Shown here piece after piece: positions 10,732 through 23,015 of a DNA stretch of 64,000 bases (the stretch's first letter is position 1; each line of letters opens with the position of its first letter). Location of the stretch: positions 33,512,811-33,576,810 of the forward strand of contig NC_045128.1 in the NCBI RefSeq assembly GCF_007655135.1. Direction: 5' to 3'. This stretch comes from Punica granatum (lineage: Eukaryota; Streptophyta; Magnoliopsida; Myrtales; Lythraceae). The notes under the pieces are model-generated. The model did no database searches. It was given only the letters and a program-made list of their open reading frames with translations, and was not told where the DNA came from. The position numbers and the translations under genes are program-made.

Positions 10732-11569
10732 TTGTGAAAGAGCTGGCCTTCTTAGTAATTTATGTCAACGCAGATTCGGATGCACCGAGTATCACTGAGT
10801 ACTCCGTGGAAATGCTTTAGTTCATTAACACATGTACTTTGACTTCAAGCTGTTGACCTATCATTCTTAATTGTAGCTCATTGCGATTTCAAAGCAAACA
10901 CTTAATTTGGAATTCCCATATAATCGAAAAAAACACTTCTACACAAAAAAAAAAACTTGACTTTTATTTATTGCAACTGGCTTCGGCTCGTTTTTTATTT
11001 TATTTTAAAAAAAGTTCCACCTTTAATCAAATTCCTTCAGTATATTCATTGGTCCTCCTCACATTTTTGATATTCTGATCCATTCCATATTTCATTGGAA
11101 TATATACCTTCATCTAGCTAATGAGGTCAACTCTTTTAATTGATGCATGGCTTATACTTATTTTTGGAAACTTCTATAAATTGGACTATTAATTAGTATT
11201 AGTTCGATAAGTTAGCTTGTCACGCCGAACTTCCGCAGAAAATCTTATATAGCAGAATTATATATTTCACCCCCTTTAGGAGGAGAATCTATGTACGATA
11301 TATATGAATTAATATAGATTCTTGTCTAGATCTACATGTAATCATTATACAACACTAAATAGCCTTAGATTGTTTAGGCTTAATTTGTGATTGAAAAACA
11401 TTTCGTGTTTTCACCAATAAAAAGTCATTTAAGGTTTACTATGGAGAGTAAAGCCACCTATACTTCACTCGCTCATGAAATTTTTCTTTTTGTAATTCTC
11501 TTTTGGTTAAAATGAAATGCTCTCTCACTATGCGATTAACCGTCTTCTCTTACTATCGTTTTTCCCCAA
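10732..11569. other. intergenic, no gene seen
   Basis: AT-rich DNA with homopolymer runs and short ORFs lacking recognisable domains. No RNA gene or repeat pair was noticed. Confidence 0.6.
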
Positions 11570-11573
11570 CAAA

Positions 11574-12430
11574 TGTTGACCGCTCTCTGTTGTGATTGTC
11601 CCCCTCTCATTCTCTCTATATATAGAGCTATGCATGGGATGCTCTTGCCAACCTGCCCAGGGAGTGATTCCAGAATTAAGTATAAAGGGGGTAAAATTGA
11701 AGAAAATTATTTTAAGACATATGTTATATTTACATATATATTTGCTGACTCATTATGAGTCATTAATCTTATAATGACATGTCAATTACTTTTATCCGCA
11801 CAAAACTTGTAACGCAATTAGTTATTTTGAATAGGATTTACTCTTATTATAATATATTTAAGATCGATAACATTTTATGTGGAAACATATTTATATATAT
11901 GTATTTACATATCTAACTTAAAATACAGACACTTAAAGTCGCATATACATAAATAGATTGGACACTTTTTTATCCTTAATTACATTTATTCACATAACAC
12001 TGATAAAATAATTAGATATTTTAAATAGAATTAACTCTTATTATAACTTTAAAATCGATAATGTTTTATGCAAATACATATTTACATATACGAAGAGAGG
12101 AGTTTATAATTTAGGTAATGGATCAAATCACAATGAGTCCGTAATATTCTTCCATGGAAGAGGTTGTTCAGAAGGCAGAGCCAACGACCAGGCCGCAATA
12201 GCCGCACTTCGTACTCGTTCACGGGTTCAGTGGAGGAGCATGGTGCTCGGACAAAATTAGGACCCTCATGGAGAATTCCCTCACCTTACGAAAAATAAGC
12301 ACCTTACCCTCTTTCAATCGCTCTACCCCGAAGATGGAGACAGTTCCAGGCAAGAGCATCCCATGCATAGCTATATATATAGAGAGAATGAGAGGGAGGC
12401 AATCACAACGGGGAGCGATCAACATTTGTA
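11574..12430. repeat. inverted repeat pair (about 85 bp arms) around a gene-fragment loop
   Basis: The left arm 11574-11660 and the reverse complement of 12345-12430 share TTGTGATTG, CCTCTCATTCTCTCTATATA and GCTATGCATGGGATGCTCTT with few differences. The 680-bp loop holds two degenerate direct copies of an AT-rich segment (about 11805-11900 and 12005-12095) and a copy of MES17-like exon 1. No clear target duplication was found, so this may be a rearrangement rather than a transposon. Confidence 0.75.
12150..12285 (+). pseudogene. duplicated fragment of MES17-like exon 1
   Basis: This segment matches 2825-2955 nearly base for base: TTCTTCCATGG, AAGGCAGAGCCAACGACCAGGCCGCAA, and GGAGGAGCATGGTGCT through CTCATGGAGAA. 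It has an in-frame TAG in place of the CAG codon and a changed oxyanion-loop region. Only exon 1 is present, and it has no splice partner nearby. It arose by local duplication of the gene about 9 kb upstream. Confidence 0.85.
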
Positions 12431-12521
12431 AGGATTATAAAAGTGTACAATCTATTTATGTATATGTGACTTTCGGATAATAAACCTTAAATCCATATTA
12501 ATGTAATGATTTGAAACATGC

Positions 12522-12746
12522 AGACGAATGAACCAAGCTGGGATGTGCCGACCGGTCGGAGAGATGGGTGGGTTTCTCAGGCCTTTGACACATTGAATCT
12601 ACCGGACCGTTCGACTTCGTGGACGTGCAGAAGAAGAAGTTCGCCAATTTCGGGTTGAGCACTCAAGATCTTGTTATTCTTGTCGTAAAGTATAGTTCAG
12701 AGACTCTGCTTGATTTCCCTAGCAAATTAACACGTGAAAGAGAATG

Positions 12747-12780
<34 letters not shown>

Positions 12781-13960
12781 AACTATGGCAGGGACGAGGC
12801 TATGTCCCCTCCTCCCGAGATCTTTGACAAAAATCATAACTCTACTTGTAATTGATGCATTTGTTATTAATGCCCCCACAACTATAAAGGAATGCCCCCT
12901 ACCCTGTTTATATTTGAAAATTTCTCTAATTTTGCCCCTCAATATACATAACTATCCACTTATTATTCTCTTTCCATTCTTTTGTATTTGGTAAATTTGG
13001 GAGCTCTTTCCTTTTCGTGTAGGTTAAAAGAGAAGAGTGATTATTCTCACTATTTTAGGTACATTAGAAGATTTCAAAATTATCGTTTAATAGATTCAAT
13101 GAGTTTTCTATCTCTCCCTTTTCCTTTCTTCTTTTTTTGTTTTCCTCTGGCATTGTAACAATAACGAATATTTATTTAAAAAATAAAATTACTTTGTTTT
13201 TTTTCTTTTATCTTTGCAAGGGGGATTTTGTTAAAAAATTTAAAGAATAAATAAAAGATAACAATAATACGAATTCCCAAGGGACAATTCCCTTAGGACT
13301 CCGTGGGAAAAAATTTCGATGAAAGTTTTTTCATGAAAACTTTTCCATGAAAATCCATAAGGAACTAACATTATTCGATGGATTTTTAACTAATTTGTCG
13401 TTTTGGAATTTCTTGTAATAATATGTCTATCAACTATTTTGCCCCTCTTGATAAATATTCCTGGCTCCATCCCTGGGCTATGGTTCCATGCAATACTTAT
13501 GCATGATTCATGCAGGCTGCCACACGATCGGAACATCGGCCTGCCAGTTCTTCAGCTACAGGCTATACAACTTCACAAACACGACGGCCAGCAGAGCCAA
13601 CCCGTCAATCATCCCATCCTTCCTTTCCCAGCTCCAATCGCTCTGCCCCCAAGGGGAGACAGCTCCAGGAGGGTCACCCTCGATACAGGAAGCCCCGACC
13701 GCTTCGACAGTTCGTTCTTCACAAACCTCAGAAACGGTTGCGGGATCCTTGACTCCGATCAGAAGCTCTGGACGGAACCCACCACGAGGGCGTTTTTGCA
13801 GCAGTTCTTGGCGTTCGGGGGCCCTAGTGGACTGAACTTCAACGCCGAGTTTGGTCAGGCGATGATTAAGATGAGCAATATCGGTATCGAGACTAGAGCT
13901 GACGGAGAAATAAGGAAGATATGTTCTACGATAAATAAATTTCAAATTGCTGGTTATTAG
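12522..13960 (+). pseudogene. class III peroxidase, 3' half (exons 3 and 4), frameshifted
   Basis: Exon 3 (about 12522-12692) encodes PSWDVPTGRRDG and, after a one-base loss near 12602, the [18 protein letters not shown] region. Exon 4 (about 13517-13960) starts at a CAG acceptor and encodes [20 protein letters not shown] with the proximal heme His, then [13 protein letters not shown] one-base deletion near 13657 shifts the frame to [20 protein letters not shown] and on to FGQAMIKMSNIGIETRADG. Exons 1-2 with the distal His are missing upstream; only a short exon 4-like scrap is seen near 12312-12350. Peroxidases of this family are secreted heme enzymes acting on cell-wall phenolics. A (TA)n run lies in the intron near 12750-12778. 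Confidence 0.85.
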
Positions 13961-14373
13961 GAATAAAATTATTTCATTCACATCATTAATATGAGATTGA
14001 TATATAAAATATTTTTCATTATTATTTTTACCGGCATAAAATTAATTTCCTGAAGAATTCATTCGGGGACACGTGTGAATGGCCGATTGAATCACTTTGT
14101 AAGACATGCAATAAGGACACGTGACATTGGGAAAATGAAATACACGTTCAATTTTTTTTTTAAACATGTGGTCATAGCCTCCAAAAACCATATCTCCTAT
14201 TCTCATGCAAATTCACTTAGAGGGGGCAGTTTTTTCTCCCGCTTCAAGCATTCTTATCCTCGATCGTGTTCTTGAAAAATTCACAATTATCAACCCCCAA
14301 TTTCCGATTGGTTTATCCTCGATCCATGTCGATCGATCGTTAATTAGGTTTTCTTCATGTAATGATTTGAAGT

Positions 14374-14540
14374 ATGCATATGAATGGACCAAGCTGGGAA
14401 GTGCCGACTGGGGAGAGATTGGCGAGTTTCTCAGGCATCGGACACATTGAATCTACCAGGAGAGTTCGACTCCATGGACGTGCAGAAGAAGAAGTTTGCC
14501 GATTTCAGGTTGTGCACTCAAGATCTTGTTACTCTTGGTA
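14374..14540 (+). pseudogene. class III peroxidase exon 3, isolated copy
   Basis: This is a near copy of 12522-12692. It encodes PSWEVPTG, then in a shifted frame [18 protein letters not shown] and [15 protein letters not shown], ending at a good GTAAGT donor. No HTIG exon follows within several kb, so it is an orphan exon. The conserved 5' flank (GTAATGATTTGAA) shows that the duplication included intron sequence. Confidence 0.8.
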
Positions 14541-15769
14541 AGTATAGTTCAAAGACTCTGGTTAATTTCCATAGCTTGAAAGAGAATGAAAAAAATCAAG
14601 CTATGTAAAAACCTAAATGTAGTCACTATGAGAAAAAAAATGAAAAAGTAATAAATAATTGAGAGAAAGTAATGATTAAGTAATGATTGTATTGTTGAAT
14701 TGTGGAAAAGTAATGAATAGTTGAGAGAATTTAATATTAAAAATTAAATTGAATGGTTAAAAAAAATTTAAAAATAAAAAAAGTAATGATTGTGATGTTG
14801 TATTGAAGATAAGTATAGTTGAGTTGAGTTGGAAATTTTTTAAAAAACAAACACACGGGAGTTGAATAGGGGAAAAGATTGAAGAATAGTTTCCCGGATG
14901 AAATTTTGAAGGCTGAGGCAAGACAGGAACTGAAGCTTTTGTTGACATATGATGCCCTGTAATCTGTGTCGACCTTTACTCATAATAATATGAGCATGAT
15001 TTGCTTGTACAAATGATGTTCGATTAGCATCTGAAGAATTGCCCATCTTTTAAAACCAAATGAGTTCATAATTGATGATTTGGCACATCTGATATATTAA
15101 TGCAATAACCGGACACTAATATGTAACAACTCTTTTAACACACAACCCTGTTGCAGATGAAGACGATCCTCTCTATTCAGTAAGAGCATGCGACCTTCAA
15201 AATGTTCTCAGGTCTCGGAGAGCCAATCGATCAATTTTGAGCTAATATACAGAAAGATGTTTTAGGATTTAAATACAAGCTCACACTTCTGGGGGTGTAA
15301 CATGCGCTATTTCTCGTCATCTGGTATGGGGTGCAACTTGTTGCATAGAAGGTAGAACATTCTGTTGAACAACTCAATAAGTTTAAGACCGGACATGAGC
15401 TACTCCAGTACGGGGACTCAGATTTCAGACCGAGATACCGTCTGCAGCGTAAAAATGTACATGTTGCAGTCAGGAGAATCGACCCGGGCACCAAATGATG
15501 ACACCGCATCTCCTGCAATCTCTTTGTGCTGCAACCCCCAAAACATAAACATAGTTCGAGCGTATAGCAATGGTGAATTTACACACTAGAAATAAGACTT
15601 GCGTTATGCACCGGAAAGTAATAGCGCGAAATTTATTAACAAGTAAAAATATTCCTCATTAAGTTATGATCTTGTGTTGTAAAATCTCGATACAAATTAA
15701 TTGATAGTATAATCCTTGTTGATGCTGTCGAGTCTCGTATTTGGGAAATTTAAAAGGTTCAATTTGAAT

Positions 15770-15990
15770 AGAAAATAAATAAATAAATGCAATATGAAAT
15801 AAAATGGTAGAAGTTTGAGTGTTAGGGAGGATAAGAAGAAAAAAAATGAAGAGGAAAATGGATGAGTGGGTTGGTAATTATTTGCTAAAATTATCAATTT
15901 ATTCAAAATTTCGAGGTTCTAATTAGTTAAACATGATGTGACATGGACAATTTTGGAAGGCAAAAAACGAGACGAGTGGCGCCTCAGGTT
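15770..15990 (+). repeat. direct duplication, copy 1 (partner 18608-18800)
   Basis: Shares AATAAAATGGTA, GGTTCTAATTAGTTAAACAT-like sequence and GTGACATGGACAATTTTGGAAG with 18608-18800. Both copies are non-coding. Confidence 0.75.
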
Positions 15991-18119
15991 TTATAATATA
16001 GTCGAGAAGAGATATATATATATATATATATATTAGATTGTAGATCCGTGCTACGCCTAGTATTTAATAATTTTTTGCCTTATTATATTAATACGTCTCT
16101 GAAAATACTATAATATACATTAGAATTTTCTAAATAAATGTAGAGCTCCTTGTAAAATTATAAATAACATTTTAAATAATTATTATGAATTAATTAATAG
16201 TAAAGCACAATATGGGGAATTCAGTGTTGTCTTTTCTTTTCTTTTTTTTTTTGTAAGGAAGGCCCATCTTAGACCTAGTAAAAAAATGAAAAGCTAATTA
16301 AATAAGTGGGTTAGGTAATTTCATTGGCGAGAAACAAGTGCGTAATCTCGTTGCTAGCGAGAGCACATGTCTCTACACTACATTTTCTTTCTCAAATGGA
16401 GTGAATACATAGGGATGAGAAAGAGAGAGAGGACCGGTAAAGGGTAAGACGCATAGAAGGGGGAGAGAAGAAGAGGGGTGGTTAAAAAATATTGAAGATT
16501 ACTAATTTAATTTTAATATTCAATTCATCTCATGACATGCCTTTAGATTGTCTCGCAATGCCTTTTTTCGGTGTTAATCCTAGTATTCGGAGGTCTAATT
16601 GAGTCCTGACTAATTCAATCGAGACGGACTGGCATATTAAAGAATAAAACTCTTCCGGCGTAAATTTTATGCAGTCACAAGGATTGGAATCCATCCAAAT
16701 CATCTCCTAATGCTTAGCATTGGAAATTAAAAATTATGCAAACTTCCTCTTTGCTCACCATGTTCATATAAATACCCATAAGAGATTTAGTTATTCTAGA
16801 AAGGTTTTCGCGCGATGTTGCGTCTCTAAAAAAATTTCAGTCAAGAATAATATTTTCATGTGAGAAAGGATATTAGTAATATTAGAAAGGAAAATATTAA
16901 CAAATTAATATAATGTGACTTTCTAATTTTTAAACTATCTTAATTTAGGGAATATATATATATATATATATGGAAGTACGTTGAGCTTGAGATCAAGATA
17001 GAAAAGATCAATCATCTGTACGGCCTGTGAGCGGACTTGCTCGTCTCATGGCTTGCAGGGTGAAATGGATACGAGAATGGGGGTAGTGATTGAAGTTGAA
17101 CTCCACTCTCTGCTGCCCATGGTAATCCTTTTATTTCAGTATGATGCCTCTTTGGAAACGATTTGAATCCTCCCCTCAAGTAACCGTTGCCATTCATGGG
17201 CTTTGCCGGTCGATTGGGCTTTATTGGGCTTATATGGACATGATAGGTTAGAGTGAATAGGCAATTTGGTCCTGAGATTGGAGTGTGACATCAATTGGGT
17301 CCATAACTTTTTTTTACATTAATTTAGTCTCTATAATTTGAAAGTTACATCAATTGAATTCTTAACACATCAATTAGGTCCCTCAGTTCGCATAGACACA
17401 TCAATTTAGTGCTTGGGTTTATAAATTTGCATTGATTTGTTCGTTTGTCACATTATATATGCCTTTTTTTTTACTGAAAATACGTAAAACGATTCTTTTT
17501 GATATATCAATTAGGTCCTTCCGTTATGACGATGTTACGTGAGGACCATGTTACATCACTTAGTTCCTTCATTTTATTTTTCTTTTTTTTCTTTTTTTAC
17601 ACAATAGCTGTGGTGATTTCAGAATTTGACAAATTCGATTCATTTTCTAGTTTAAAATGAGACAGGGATATCGGTCCTTAGTTTAGTCCCATGACGGGGT
17701 CTTGCACTCTGGCCTCGTCCACTGAATGCACACATTGGTCACGGGGTTTCAATTTTCCCCTTACAGATTCAGTAAGCTAAGCTTTGACCCAGATACGAAA
17801 GAACGACACTATCTCGAGTTTCCGGACTCAATTTGATTGTTTTCTAGCTTGCGTCCTCAATTCGTATGGAATATTCTTTCTCGACAACATGCAAAGAACG
17901 AGTTCTTGATTTTCTTTTTCCTCGTAAAAGAGATAGGCATGGCCTAATTTAGAAATAATGAGAATGAGAAGTTTTACTAAAAACGAACCGCATTTAAATA
18001 AAAGAAAAGAAAATTTCGGCTTTTTTTCCCGGAAAAGAGAATAACTTGTTATTTTCCTTAGATCATAATGAAGCAACCTCATCTCCCTATCCCTTGTAGT
18101 TGTTTTATTGATCCGTTTC

Positions 18120-19375
18120 AAAGATTTATTTGCAGCAAATTAATGTCTTTCACGACTTACCGCTCTGCGCTCTTTTTATCACCTCCGCAACATAAAACAA
18201 GTTTCAGATCACTTTTCCAAGAAGATAATAACAAGTTTATAGATGTCATTTGGACGTGGTAATGGAAAAGGAAACGGGAGCGTATACATTCGTACACGTT
18301 CCTCGACTAACTTATAAGATCTAAGACCGGAATATATATATATATATATATATATATGCATATTTTTTACACACGCATTCATTAGATTTTTGTATGACTT
18401 TCCTGGAAAATGCCCACTATGGAAGTAAGAATACGGTGGGTCCAATCAGATAGTATCAAAATGCTTGGTTAGTGAATGAGATTTTATCAATTTTTTGAGT
18501 TTTTCTCAAAAATATAAATTCTTTAAATCTTAAAAATATGTAGGTTTAGATTTGTGAACCAGTCATTGTTTTATCACTTTTTTTTTAAATAAACTAATGC
18601 AAAATGGAAAATAAAATGGTACAAGTTAGAAACTTAGAATTGTGAGGAAGGATAAGGAGAAAATAATAAAGGGGAACGTGAGTGGGTGGGTGGTGATTAT
18701 TTGATTCAAATTACAAATTTATAAATTTATATACCAAATCTTGTAGTTGTAATTACTTAAACATAGTGTGACATGGACAATTTTGGAAGACAAAAATGAA
18801 GATGAAACAGACCTTCACGTAATTTTATAATAGTAATATATTTATATATATAGGTATTAAACTGCATATCCGCATTATTAAAAAAAAAAACGCGTTTTCT
18901 TTGTTTTTTCCCTCGCCTTATACAATAGATAGGGATGCCATAATAAGAGATAAAACATTATTAGAAATAATAAAGAATTAACGAGAAAGGAATAAATTTT
19001 CAACTATTCATAGAAGGGAGAAAACACGTACGTTTTTTTCTTTCGATCATAAGCACCCGACCTCGTTTGTTTTCCTATGTAAAAGATTAATTTGTAGGAA
19101 ATTAATGTGTCTTTCATGAGTTGCAGCACTCTTTTAATTTATCACCTCCGCATATAAAACAAGTTTCCCACTTTCAAAGAAGAGAGAGCAACGAGTTTAC
19201 ATCAGACCTGGCTCGGTAAAGGAAAGGATTAATTGAGACTAGCGTATACGGAGTAACACATTCATTATACGCAAGCGTGTTGGTTGACGGATTATAACTA
19301 AGATCTAAAGCCAAACTATTTCTATACATGTATTTTTATTTATTAGATTTTTGTGTGACTTTCCTGGAAATTACT
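18120..19375 (+). repeat. direct duplication, 18120-18410 and 19080-19375
   Basis: Both copies contain AAATTAATGT, TTTATCACCTCCGCA, AAAACAAGTTTC, AACTAAGATCTAA-type sequence and ATTAGATTTTTGTGTGACTTTCCTGGAAA, at a spacing of about 960 bp. No coding potential. They may be duplicated upstream sequence of the peroxidase copies. Confidence 0.7.
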
Positions 19376-19600
19376 CGCTTTCGGGCCTTGGAAACTCTCT
19401 GATGAGCCCAATAATTCACTTAGCTAGCCAGGCTGTGGCATTCTTTCTTCTTGTCATCTGAGGCCTAACTGCTGGGTTGTAATTAGTGTGAATACGAGGA
19501 CTATATAGATTAAGTATATATATACTTATAAATATATGAATACTAGGACTATATAGAATAAGTATAATTAGTGTGAATACGAGGACTATATAGAATAATT

Positions 19601-19905
19601 GAAGATATGTGTATACATATAAATATATATGTATTTACATACATATTAAGTAGGTGCATTATGAGACTTTATTTAGTATAATTTAATATTCTTATCACAA
19701 TATATAGATTAAATATATATATATATATGCATATTAAGTATGTATATGCATATATATATTAGTTATTATGGGAATATTAGGTTTTTGGTTCTCACACAAT
19801 ATTGAAGATATAGGTATACATATAAATATATATGTATCTACATACATATTAAGTATGTGCACTATGAGACTTTATTAAAATAATTTAATATTCTTATCAC
19901 AATAT
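19601..19905 (+). repeat. about 100-bp direct repeat, 19601-19705 and 19802-19905
   Basis: Both copies share TATACATATAAATATATATGTAT, CATACATATTAAGTA and TAATTTAATATTCTTATCACA, separated by about 200 bp. Confidence 0.8.
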
Positions 19906-20009
19906 ATTTTTTTGTGATAAAATTTCTTTCGTAGTAATATAATTTTTCACAACATACAAAATTTCTTGTAGTATTATTATCCTGTCGACAGTACTGATGA
20001 TGGGCCAGG

Positions 20010-20342
20010 GCCAGGGTACTACACATGTTGGGTTCTATGCTCAGGCCTGCCCCTAGGCAGAATCAATTATTAACTCCACGGTGGCAGCGCATTTCTTGTC
20101 TGACCCAAGGATCACCCCATGTCTTCTCAGAATGCAGTTCCATGACTGCTTCGTGCGGGGCTACAACGGGTCAATTCTCATCGACGGCGCCAGTATCGAG
20201 AAGACGGCAAGGCCTACCCAATTGCTGAGAGGGTACGAGGTTATCGAAGATGCCAAGAAGCAGCTCAAAACCGCCTGCCTGGGAGTCGTCTCCTATGCAG
20301 ATATACTTGCACTCGCCGCCCCTAATGCAGTTGCAATGGTAT
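20010..20342 (+). pseudogene. class III peroxidase, 5' half (exons 1-2), broken
   Basis: Translation gives VGFYAQACP, an in-frame [22 protein letters not shown], then [39 protein letters not shown] and [18 protein letters not shown] before a GT donor. The distal heme pocket His (FHDCF) remains. The Cys-Asp of FVRGCD is Tyr-Asn here, the Cys of VVSCADI is Tyr, and the Arg of AARD is Pro, so disulfides and a calcium site are lost. Exons 3-4 are absent downstream. It may be the front half of the same ancestral gene whose later exons lie at 12.5-14.5 kb, now out of order. Confidence 0.85.
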
Positions 20343-23006
20343 CGAAGAGTATATACATATACATATATATCACTAACTTTTATTACTACTACTACTACTA
20401 AAATCCGCATTTTAGTGCGCCCTTCAGTTTTATGTTCGTCATGATGATTGTTTATATTTAACTAAAATATTCAAGAATTTGTTGATTTGATTATCGGATA
20501 ATTACCTGATAACACAAATATTTTCTTTCTTTTTTTGTACTTATAAAAAAATTAGTCTTCAAATTTTTCTAATTTTCTATTTTCATCATAAACCATTCTT
20601 AAAGCTGAATATTATTCTCAATCTTCTCTTACTTGTTCACTTTTAGCCCTCTATCATTTTTCTTTTCTCCAAAATATCTATATACTTGAAAAGGAAACCC
20701 ACACGATGCTGTGGAGTAGTTTTATGGAAAAAAATATTATATTTCAAATTCACATTTTGATCATATCAATTACAAAATCATTGTGACTTTATTAAGCTTT
20801 TTGTATTTGTAAATTCACAATCTCGTGTTATATATTCTTGATGATTATTAAAGTAGAAATCAAATACAAGAATTTTTTTTAAAAAAAAAAAGCTAAATAT
20901 TCATGTGCGCAAAATTGGTTGTAAGATTTTTTTTTTAAATCGTAAAGAAAGAAGGATGAATAGATTTTTTAAAATTATTTTCTTGAAAAGTCACCACATG
21001 AATGGTATGTGGCTTAAGGAGAGTGCTCACCAAAATTAGTTATAAGAATTCTTTTTCTAATTGTAAAGAAAGAAGGAAGAATAGATTTTTTAAATTATTT
21101 TTTGAAGAGTCGTTATTTGAATGAGATGTGGCTTAAAAAGAGTGCTCCTTTGGCACTTTCCTTTGTCTTAATGTATAGATAAATAGATAGATATATATAT
21201 ATACACTTTACATTTATATATATATATATAAATTAATTCCTAATATATATAAACTGTCTCAAAAATCTAATTTTTGAGGTTTCAGATGTCACTCGTGTTT
21301 TTAGTTATAGTTCCCTTGCCAATTGTTCGAAGATAAATAGATTTCAAAAAAATCCTATTAATAGCGTGTCGATGCATCTGGCCTAGCACGTCCTCTAGGG
21401 GCATCGGCTTATATTTCTGGTCCAAACACGATGGACACGTCAGGCAAAGTATGCGAAACTGATTCTTGGACCCGAACGAGAACAAATGATGCAATACTAG
21501 TTCGTTTTGCTTTGAACTGTAGTCGTTTTTGCCAAACGAAACCGGGCCCACTGTACAACTACTAAATCCACACGTCCACCGGGTTCGCGCGCGCCCGGGC
21601 TATTTTGACCATGGCCTTTCATGCAATTGGTGAATGCATTTCTTTTCAAGAGCTTCGTGTATGTCTGGATTGATTAGTGATAATAAGAGCGAAGAATAGA
21701 AGCCGCATCTAGGAAGATTCGGACAGATCAGGTCTGCCAGTCGGGTCGGGGTGATGGCAGTCAGGTCGGTCGAAAATTGGAAGTCGGGTCGGACATGTCG
21801 TGTCAGGTCGAATCGAAGCATATGGTAGTCGGGTCGAGGGCTGCTTCATCAGGGGACACCCCTACACACCGCGGGAGCCTTATATCTTAATGTAGTCTTA
21901 TGACTTTTTTTGAATGAATAAAATTATGAGAAAATATTACTCTCACAATTATAAGAGATTTTAATTGATTGTTTTCCCTTCCAATAAGTGTATTTCTCGT
22001 GATTCCAGTTTCTATTCTCTTTCTTAAGTGGTGGAAGCAGTTTATCACTCAATCAATATTTATAGAAGCAGTTTATCACTCAATCAATATTTGTAGGTTT
22101 AACATAATCTAATGAATTTAATTGATTTGGATCGTAAAGGGCAGTAGAATATGAAAGAGTGAATTATAGAAAATATTATGCAAACTAGATAAAGGCCCAC
22201 AAGTCCCGCAGACTATTATTTAGGAGTTTATATTTTATCAAGAGAAATTTTGAAATTTAAAAATTTGGGTGGTTAAATGATATATAATTTAATTGCAATG
22301 TGTTCCTAATTACTTGAATATTATTTAATTTTAGAAACCAGAAAAAGAATAAAAATGCAGAAACTAATTGAATATTTTTCGTTTCAACATAGTATCTAGT
22401 GTATAAAAAATCGAACTATAATAAGAAACACAAAAAATATTAAGTTATAAATCATCTAATATCTGGCAAAGGCCCTCAAAATCGATTAAACACATAAAAT
22501 TTGGCAAAGTCGTCCATAGAAAATAATATATATATATATATATATATGAAATAAAAAGTTTTACATTAAGAATAATAGAAAAGGAACAAAAAAGTTCATG
22601 GAAAAATTATAGCAGTAATATAATTACAATATATATATCAAGATATTCCAAATAATCTAAAGAGAAATGTCAATATTTATAGAAATTAACTCAGATTCTT
22701 ATTTGTTATTTATAAGAGGAATTATACCAATTGAAAATTTTGAAATATCGTGTAATTTTAAATTGGAATAAAAAATGTATTACCTCCATATATTACTTTT
22801 CAATTATTTAGAACTATACGTGGAGTCTGTGCGTTCACGTGATAAAACGTTATCTTTTTTGCGCTAATTTTATTTTGTTATATAAAATATTTGTTAATAT
22901 TCTTCTGGTGTGTATAAAACATGTGTTATAAATTGTTGAGAATAGTATTTTACAATCAACAACTGTACACAATTAAATATATGGTAATTTTATTTCACGA
23001 ATAAGA
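20343..23006. other. intergenic, no gene seen
   Basis: AT-rich. Contains a partial direct duplication at about 20930-21010 and 21040-21150 (GTAAAGAAAGAAGGA.GAATAGATTTTTTAAA), a dispersed repeat at 21350-21470, a short cluster of GGGTCGG/CCGAC motifs at 21725-21840, a 27-bp tandem duplication at about 22026-22090 and several (TA)n runs. Confidence 0.6.
21350..21470 (+). repeat. dispersed repeat, copy 1 (partner 25313-25420)
   Basis: TAATAGCGTGTCGATG, CCTAGCACGTCCTCTAGGGGCATCGGCT-like sequence and CCAAACACGATGGAC recur at 25313-25420 in the same orientation at roughly 75-80% identity by eye. Probably part of an old transposon. Confidence 0.7.
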
Positions 23007-23015
23007 TAAGAAAAT

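Larger units (their letters stand above)
14541..20009. other. gene-poor stretch with MITE-like AT-rich DNA and duplicated segments
   Basis: No intact gene was recognised. About 14590-14850 is an AT-rich stretch of repeated 'AAAAGTAATGAATAGTTGAGAG' type units, resembling a decayed MITE. 15150-15590 has a few coding-looking segments that I could not identify. About 17255-17590 carries a series of 'ACATCAATT..GTCC' motifs like MULE ends. 15770-15990/18608-18800, 18120-18410/19080-19375 and 19601-19705/19802-19905 are direct duplications. Confidence 0.6.

Noticed and set aside
21725..21840. Cluster of CCGAC-type (DRE-like) motifs
   Set aside because: Simple GGGTCGG repetition in a gene-free region, so there is no promoter to regulate.
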